Shown: positions 60,429-64,000 of the stretch, one piece after another
Numbering within the stretch: position 1 is the stretch's first letter
Layout of the letters: the number at the start of each line of letters is the position of its first letter
Assembly: GCA_016722375.1 (NCBI GenBank)
Contig: JADKJG010000006.1
Location: 186,001 to 250,000 of the forward strand
From: Bacteroidota bacterium
Lineage (GTDB): Bacteria > Bacteroidota > Bacteroidia > Chitinophagales > LD1
Length of the DNA: 64,000 nt
Direction: 5' to 3'
Notes under the pieces: generated by a model
Databases searched by the model: none
What the model was told of the DNA's origin: nothing
Seen by the model: the letters and a program-made list of their open reading frames with translations, nothing else
Translations under genes and position numbers: made by a program

Positions 60429-60457
60429 TTGAAAGATGTATTAGCGGGGTACTTTTG
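60429..60457 (+). promoter_or_regulatory. Promoter of the OmpA-like lipoprotein gene
   Basis: TTG (60429-60431), 18 bases, then TACTTTTG (60450-60457): a near-consensus Bacteroidota housekeeping promoter, 23 bases before the ATG at 60480. Confidence 0.6.
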
Positions 60458-60479
60458 ACGAAAATTAAATTAGAAGATT

Positions 60480-61451
60480 ATGGCCCGCATTCTCATTGCA
60501 TCCATTGTAATTATTTTTTCGTTGTCATCCTGTTTGGTTACCAAAAAGAAGTTTGACGAACAGGTAGCGTTAGCAGATAAGTTATTGGCAGAAAAGAATG
60601 ATTGCAACGATAAACTAAAAGAAGCGCAGGAAGGGATGGAAGATTTGAATCGGCAAATCGCAAGTTTGAATGAAGAAATTGCAAAGTTGAAAGACAGCAA
60701 TGCTTCGCTACAGGAAAAGAACACAAAACTACAGGATTTGAAAGCGGAATCCGATGCTATTAATGAAAAGGTGAGGAGCAAGATGAATGAGCTCTCTAAT
60801 CTGTCGGCTTCTGAAAAGGATAAACTGATGAAGCAATTAGCAGCGAAGGAAAAAGAACTAATGGATAGGAGTGAAGAGCTAAACCGCTTGAGCCGCGATC
60901 TGAATGAGCGGGATGCTAAAGTTCGGGAATTACAATCGCTGATTGCCAAAAAAGATTCGGCGGTGCAGGCCTTAAAGAAAAAAATGTTGGATGCCTTGAC
61001 CGGTTTCGGCGCTGGGGATCTAACGGTTTACGAAAAGGACGGTAAAGTCTATGTAGCTTTAAGTGATAAGTTGTTATTCGCTACCGGTAGCTATTCTGTT
61101 GAGCCGAGAGGAAAGGAGGCGCTAAAGAAAATTGCGGAGGTGTTGAACAAAAATTCCGACATCTCTATTATGGTTGAAGGGCACACAGACAGTAAGCCTT
61201 ATATTACCAGTACTACCGGGCCGATAAATAGTAATTGGGACCTGAGTGTGATGCGTGCATCAAGTGTTTCTAAAATTCTTACAGATGAAAACAAAGTAGA
61301 TCCGCGACGCGTAACTCCGGCAGGTCGGAGCCAGTATTTTCCTGTCGAGAGCAATGATACTCCTGAAGGAAGGAGTAAAAACCGGCGTATTGAAATCGTG
61401 TTGACTCCAGATATCAAAGGTATTATGGATATACTAGGTGGCGCTCGTTGA
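60480..61451 (+). CDS. OmpA-family peptidoglycan-binding lipoprotein with coiled coil
   Basis: This 323-residue protein has a lipoprotein signal ending SLSSC (Cys at 18), a long coiled coil (about residues 25-165: ELMDRSEELNRLSRDLNERD) and an OmpA domain (about 190-315) with IMVEGHTDSKPY, NWDLSVMRASSVSKIL and GRSKNRRIEIVL, the residues that hold diaminopimelate in peptidoglycan. It probably tethers the outer membrane to the cell wall. Confidence 0.9.
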   Translation: MARILIASIVIIFSLSSCLVTKKKFDEQVALADKLLAEKNDCNDKLKEAQEGMEDLNRQIASLNEEIAKLKDSNASLQEKNTKLQDLKAESDAINEKVRSKMNELSNLSASEKDKLMKQLAAKEKELMDRSEELNRLSRDLNERDAKVRELQSLIAKKDSAVQALKKKMLDALTGFGAGDLTVYEKDGKVYVALSDKLLFATGSYSVEPRGKEALKKIAEVLNKNSDISIMVEGHTDSKPYITSTTGPINSNWDLSVMRASSVSKILTDENKVDPRRVTPAGRSQYFPVESNDTPEGRSKNRRIEIVLTPDIKGIMDILGGAR

Positions 61452-61474
61452 TTGGTTAACGACAAATTAGAACC

Positions 61475-62164
61475 ATGCTTCGCTGGTTATTATTGCCTGC
61501 AAAATATAGGCACATTGAGAAATATATCGGCGACCGCCCCTTTGCTCTTTTAGATATTGGAGCGGGCAATCATTCTGCCTCCAAAACAAAAAAATGGTTT
61601 CCAAATTGCGAGTATCACGGGGTGGATTTGGATAAGACCTATAATAATGATGAGAACGACCTCCGGTTGATGCATGCTTTCTATGAAATGAACCTGGAAG
61701 ATTTGCAGTTTGATATCATCCCTGATAATTATTTTGATTTTATCATGTGCGCCCACGTCATTGAACATTTGAAAAATGGGGATCTGGTGCTCGAAAAATT
61801 GTTGAGCAAAATTAAGGTCGGAGGATATTTATATGTAGAGTATCCGGGCTATCACTCAACGCAATTGCCTTCCATGTATGGTACGCTAAATTTCTTTGAT
61901 GACCACACCCATGTCAGAATATACTCTGTGAGTGAACTCATGAACCTTTTTATGCGCAAAGGCATGAAGATAATATCCGGTGGTACGCGCAGACATTTAC
62001 CTACTATGCTTTTAATGCCGCTTAAAATCTTTCATAACTTCTTTGTTTATAAGAAGGTATTGGCAAGTATTTTTTGGGACTATTTTGGTTTTGCGGAGTT
62101 TGTCCTGATTCAAAAACCGGTAGAGGCAAAGACCAACACAGAAAGGCAGACTATTAAGTATTAA
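61475..62164 (+). CDS. Class I SAM-dependent methyltransferase
   Basis: This 229-residue cytosolic protein has SAM motif I in ALLDIGAGNHSASKTKKW (about residue 28) and the family-11 type MCAHVIEHLKNGDLVLEKLL after it. Substrate unknown; the related family often modifies glycans or lipids. It lies between an OmpA-like gene and tatC with small gaps. Confidence 0.85.
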   Translation: MLRWLLLPAKYRHIEKYIGDRPFALLDIGAGNHSASKTKKWFPNCEYHGVDLDKTYNNDENDLRLMHAFYEMNLEDLQFDIIPDNYFDFIMCAHVIEHLKNGDLVLEKLLSKIKVGGYLYVEYPGYHSTQLPSMYGTLNFFDDHTHVRIYSVSELMNLFMRKGMKIISGGTRRHLPTMLLMPLKIFHNFFVYKKVLASIFWDYFGFAEFVLIQKPVEAKTNTERQTIKY

Positions 62165-62227
62165 TGACTGTTTCTCCTGCTTCGATGCTTATAGAAAATA
62201 GTTAACGAATGCTGTTACATTCGCGCC

Positions 62228-63073
62228 ATGATAGGCAAAGATAGCTCTGGAAATCCCGAAGCGGAGATGGGCTTTTTCGACCATGTAGAGGCACTTCGAT
62301 GGCACCTCATCCGTTCAGTTATTGCAATTGTTTTATCGTCCTCCTTGGTGGGCGTTTACTACGAGTTTGTTTTTAACAAGATCATTTTGGGGATACAGTT
62401 CAAAGACTTTCCTACCTACCGGTTGATGTGTTGGGTTTCGACCAAACTACCTTTTCTGAAAGATATTTGTATAGATAAGGATATGGTCATCCCTTTATTG
62501 AATACCTCTTTGTTCGGGCAAATCACCTTGCTATTTCAATATTCTATCATTATCGGGCTGGTTATTTCATTTCCCTATCTCATCTGGGAATTGTGGCGGT
62601 TTGTGGCTCCTGCATTGAAACCAGAGGAACAAAAAAAGGTAGGCAAAGTGATTTTGGGTTCATCGGGATTCTTTTTTCTTGGGGTGACATTTTCCTACTT
62701 TGTTATCATTCCATTTTCAGTAAATTTTGCTGTGAACTTTTCTATCAGTCCGAGCATCAAAAACAATTTCACGATTGATAATTATATAGATTTCTTTACG
62801 GTCATGCTGCTTGCTATCGGTGCGGTGTTTGAAATGCCCGTCATTGTATATTTCCTTTCAAAATTAGGAATTCTGAAGTCCGCAATTATGCGGAAGAGCA
62901 GGAGATATGCTATACTGGTAATCGTCATTGTGGCGGGTATTATCACCCCTTCGCCTGATGTGTTCACTCAATGCCTTGTGGCGGTTCCGATTTATATCTT
63001 GTTTGAATTCAGCATCTTCATTGCTGCACGCAATGAGAAGAAACGTGAAAAGGAATTAAACGTGGAATCTTAA
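62228..63073 (+). CDS. tatC: Sec-independent protein translocase subunit TatC
   Basis: This 281-residue inner-membrane protein has six helices. Near the N-terminus, GFFDHVEALRWHLIRSVIAI holds the conserved (F/L)xHxxELRxR motif; SFPYLIWELWRFVAPALKPE (with the key Glu) is equally diagnostic, as is FEMPVIVYFLSKLGILKS. TatC binds twin-arginine signal peptides of folded proteins. tatA/B is not in the window. A TACATTCG box stands just ahead of the gene. Confidence 0.93.
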   Translation: MIGKDSSGNPEAEMGFFDHVEALRWHLIRSVIAIVLSSSLVGVYYEFVFNKIILGIQFKDFPTYRLMCWVSTKLPFLKDICIDKDMVIPLLNTSLFGQITLLFQYSIIIGLVISFPYLIWELWRFVAPALKPEEQKKVGKVILGSSGFFFLGVTFSYFVIIPFSVNFAVNFSISPSIKNNFTIDNYIDFFTVMLLAIGAVFEMPVIVYFLSKLGILKSAIMRKSRRYAILVIVIVAGIITPSPDVFTQCLVAVPIYILFEFSIFIAARNEKKREKELNVES

Positions 63074-63084
63074 AACAATAGATA

Positions 63085-63513
63085 ATGAAAATAGCGATAG
63101 GCAGCGACCATGCGGGGTTTGAATGCAAAACAGAATTGATAAAATTCCTAATCACTCACGGATTAGAGGTGAAGGATTTTGGTACTTATTCCAATGAATC
63201 GGCAGACTATCCTGATTTCGCTCATCCGGTATCTGTTGAGGTGGCAACTGGCAGATTTGATTTTGGTATCCTGATTTGCGGAAGTGCCAACGGGGTCGCA
63301 ATGACGGCTAATAAGCATCAAGGAATCCGGGCGGCCATTGCTTGGAAACCGGAACTAGCCCAACTGGCTCGCCAACACAACGATGCCAATATTCTATGTC
63401 TTCCCGCGCGGTTCATTTCCATTGAAGAAGCCAAGCAATTTGCACTTCTTTTTATTCAAACTCCTTTTGAAGGTGGACGACATCAAAGAAGAGTAGATAA
63501 AATTTCCTGTTGA
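63085..63513 (+). CDS. rpiB: Ribose 5-phosphate isomerase B
   Basis: This 142-residue enzyme interconverts ribose 5-phosphate and ribulose 5-phosphate. MKIAIGSDHAGFECKTELIK at the N-terminus and LICGSANGVAMTANKHQGIR (active-site loop with the catalytic Cys) are typical, as are ARQHNDANILCLPARFI and the C-terminal FEGGRHQRRVDKI. It follows tatC by 11 bases. Confidence 0.93.
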   Translation: MKIAIGSDHAGFECKTELIKFLITHGLEVKDFGTYSNESADYPDFAHPVSVEVATGRFDFGILICGSANGVAMTANKHQGIRAAIAWKPELAQLARQHNDANILCLPARFISIEEAKQFALLFIQTPFEGGRHQRRVDKISC

Positions 63514-63527
63514 TTTAATTTACCGAC

Positions 63528-64000
63528 ATGGTCTTTGAACGAAAGGATATTTCCAACGATGAGCTAATACGTCTTTATAAGCTCATCCTGAAACCGCGGG
63601 TGATTGAAGAGCGCATGCTCAAGTTGCTGCGGCAGGGGAGGGTGAGCAAATGGTTTTCGGGTATTGGCCAAGAGGCTATTTCGGTAGGTGTTACTGCCGC
63701 CTTGCAGGACGACGAATATGTTTGTCCGCTGCACCGCAACCTCGGAGTTTTTACAACCAGGAATTGCAATTTCCAGCAGTTGTTTGAACAATTTCAGGGA
63801 AAGGCAGGAGGATTTTCGCAAGGCAGAGAGCGCAGTTTCCATTTCGGCGCGAACCAGCATCACATCGTAGGAATGATTTCACATCTCGGTCCGCAGCTTT
63901 GTCTGGGTGACGGGATTGCGCTTGCTTCCAAACTGAAAAAAGAAAAGAAAATCACGGTGGCCTTTACCGGTGATGGCGGCACCAGCGAAGGTGATTTCCA
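63528..64000 (+). CDS. Thiamine-diphosphate 2-oxoacid dehydrogenase E1 alpha, partial
   Basis: This gene starts at ATG 63528 (MVFERKDISNDELIRLYKLI) and is cut by the window end after about 157 codons. It reads without a stop and has LYKLILKPRVIEERML, the FSGIGQEAISVGVTAALQDD block, LHRNLGVFTT, and at the very end VAFTGDGGTSEGDF, the thiamine diphosphate-binding GDG motif. Such subunits decarboxylate pyruvate or branched-chain 2-oxoacids; which one cannot be told from this part. It may be an E1 alpha/beta fusion, as often seen in this phylum. Confidence 0.9.
   Translation, partial: MVFERKDISNDELIRLYKLILKPRVIEERMLKLLRQGRVSKWFSGIGQEAISVGVTAALQDDEYVCPLHRNLGVFTTRNCNFQQLFEQFQGKAGGFSQGRERSFHFGANQHHIVGMISHLGPQLCLGDGIALASKLKKEKKITVAFTGDGGTSEGDF

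Overview
The window looks like chromosomal DNA from a member of the Bacteroidota, perhaps a Chitinophagia/Saprospiria-type environmental lineage, though I cannot place it below phylum. The evidence is a C-terminal type IX secretion type-B sorting domain, a FecA-like TonB receptor with an N-terminal carboxypeptidase-regulatory domain, several families common in this phylum (DUF4293, DUF3467, DUF4856, TIGR02757), promoter -7 boxes of the TAnnTTTG type, and few purine-rich ribosome binding sites. No rRNA, tRNA, CRISPR array or prophage was seen.

Layout. 1-1015: start of an uncharacterised gene (minus strand, cut by the window edge), its upstream region and dispersed palindromes. 1068-5764: probable iron-uptake operon (DUF4856 lipoprotein, imelysin, FecA). 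6043-13619: TPR protein, TIGR02757 protein, fumarylacetoacetase, flavin reductase, alpha/beta hydrolase, lysS. 13620-14480: repeats, a 21-bp-period array and a decayed outer-membrane protein end. 14492-17909: two ECF-type sigma factors, rsmG, a glycosyltransferase. 17990-23330: leucine-rich repeat protein, small membrane/TPR genes, a large T9SS-exported protein. 23574-28576: an SOS-mutagenesis-type cassette (dnaE-type polymerase, dinB, divergent S24/LexA-like repressor). 28882-37117: two beta-barrel-like proteins and a seven-gene Lol/MacB-like ABC export operon with a TetR regulator. 37438-38390: an IS5-type insertion sequence, followed by a second 21-bp-period array. 39053-49354: comEC, SRPBCC, DUF3467, exonuclease, comF, serine hydrolase, thiolase, desaturase, truA. 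49355-52248: dispersed repeats, a decayed IS transposase, a G-rich low-complexity patch. 52249-53196: full-length paralogue of the gene cut at position 1. 53383-64000: hutU, rhodanese, cysN-cysD-cysC, rlmN, DUF1573, OmpA lipoprotein, methyltransferase, tatC, rpiB and the start of a 2-oxoacid dehydrogenase E1 alpha gene.

Three things stand out. (1) The first 488 bases and about 51862-52350 are inverted copies of one cassette (upstream region, hairpin, promoter, gene start). Inside them lie further inverted copies of dispersed repeats, so roughly 48 kb is bracketed by inverted homology. (2) Two intergenic arrays of unrelated sequence share a 21-bp period, about two helical turns, and each unit tends to carry a small dyad. 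(3) Several otherwise well-preserved genes carry single-base frameshifts, mostly at short homopolymers. About six fall in the 4.2 kb dnaE-dinB cassette, while none was seen in the 25 kb from 39 to 64 kb (excluding the decayed IS). They are either local assembly errors or real decay of that cassette.
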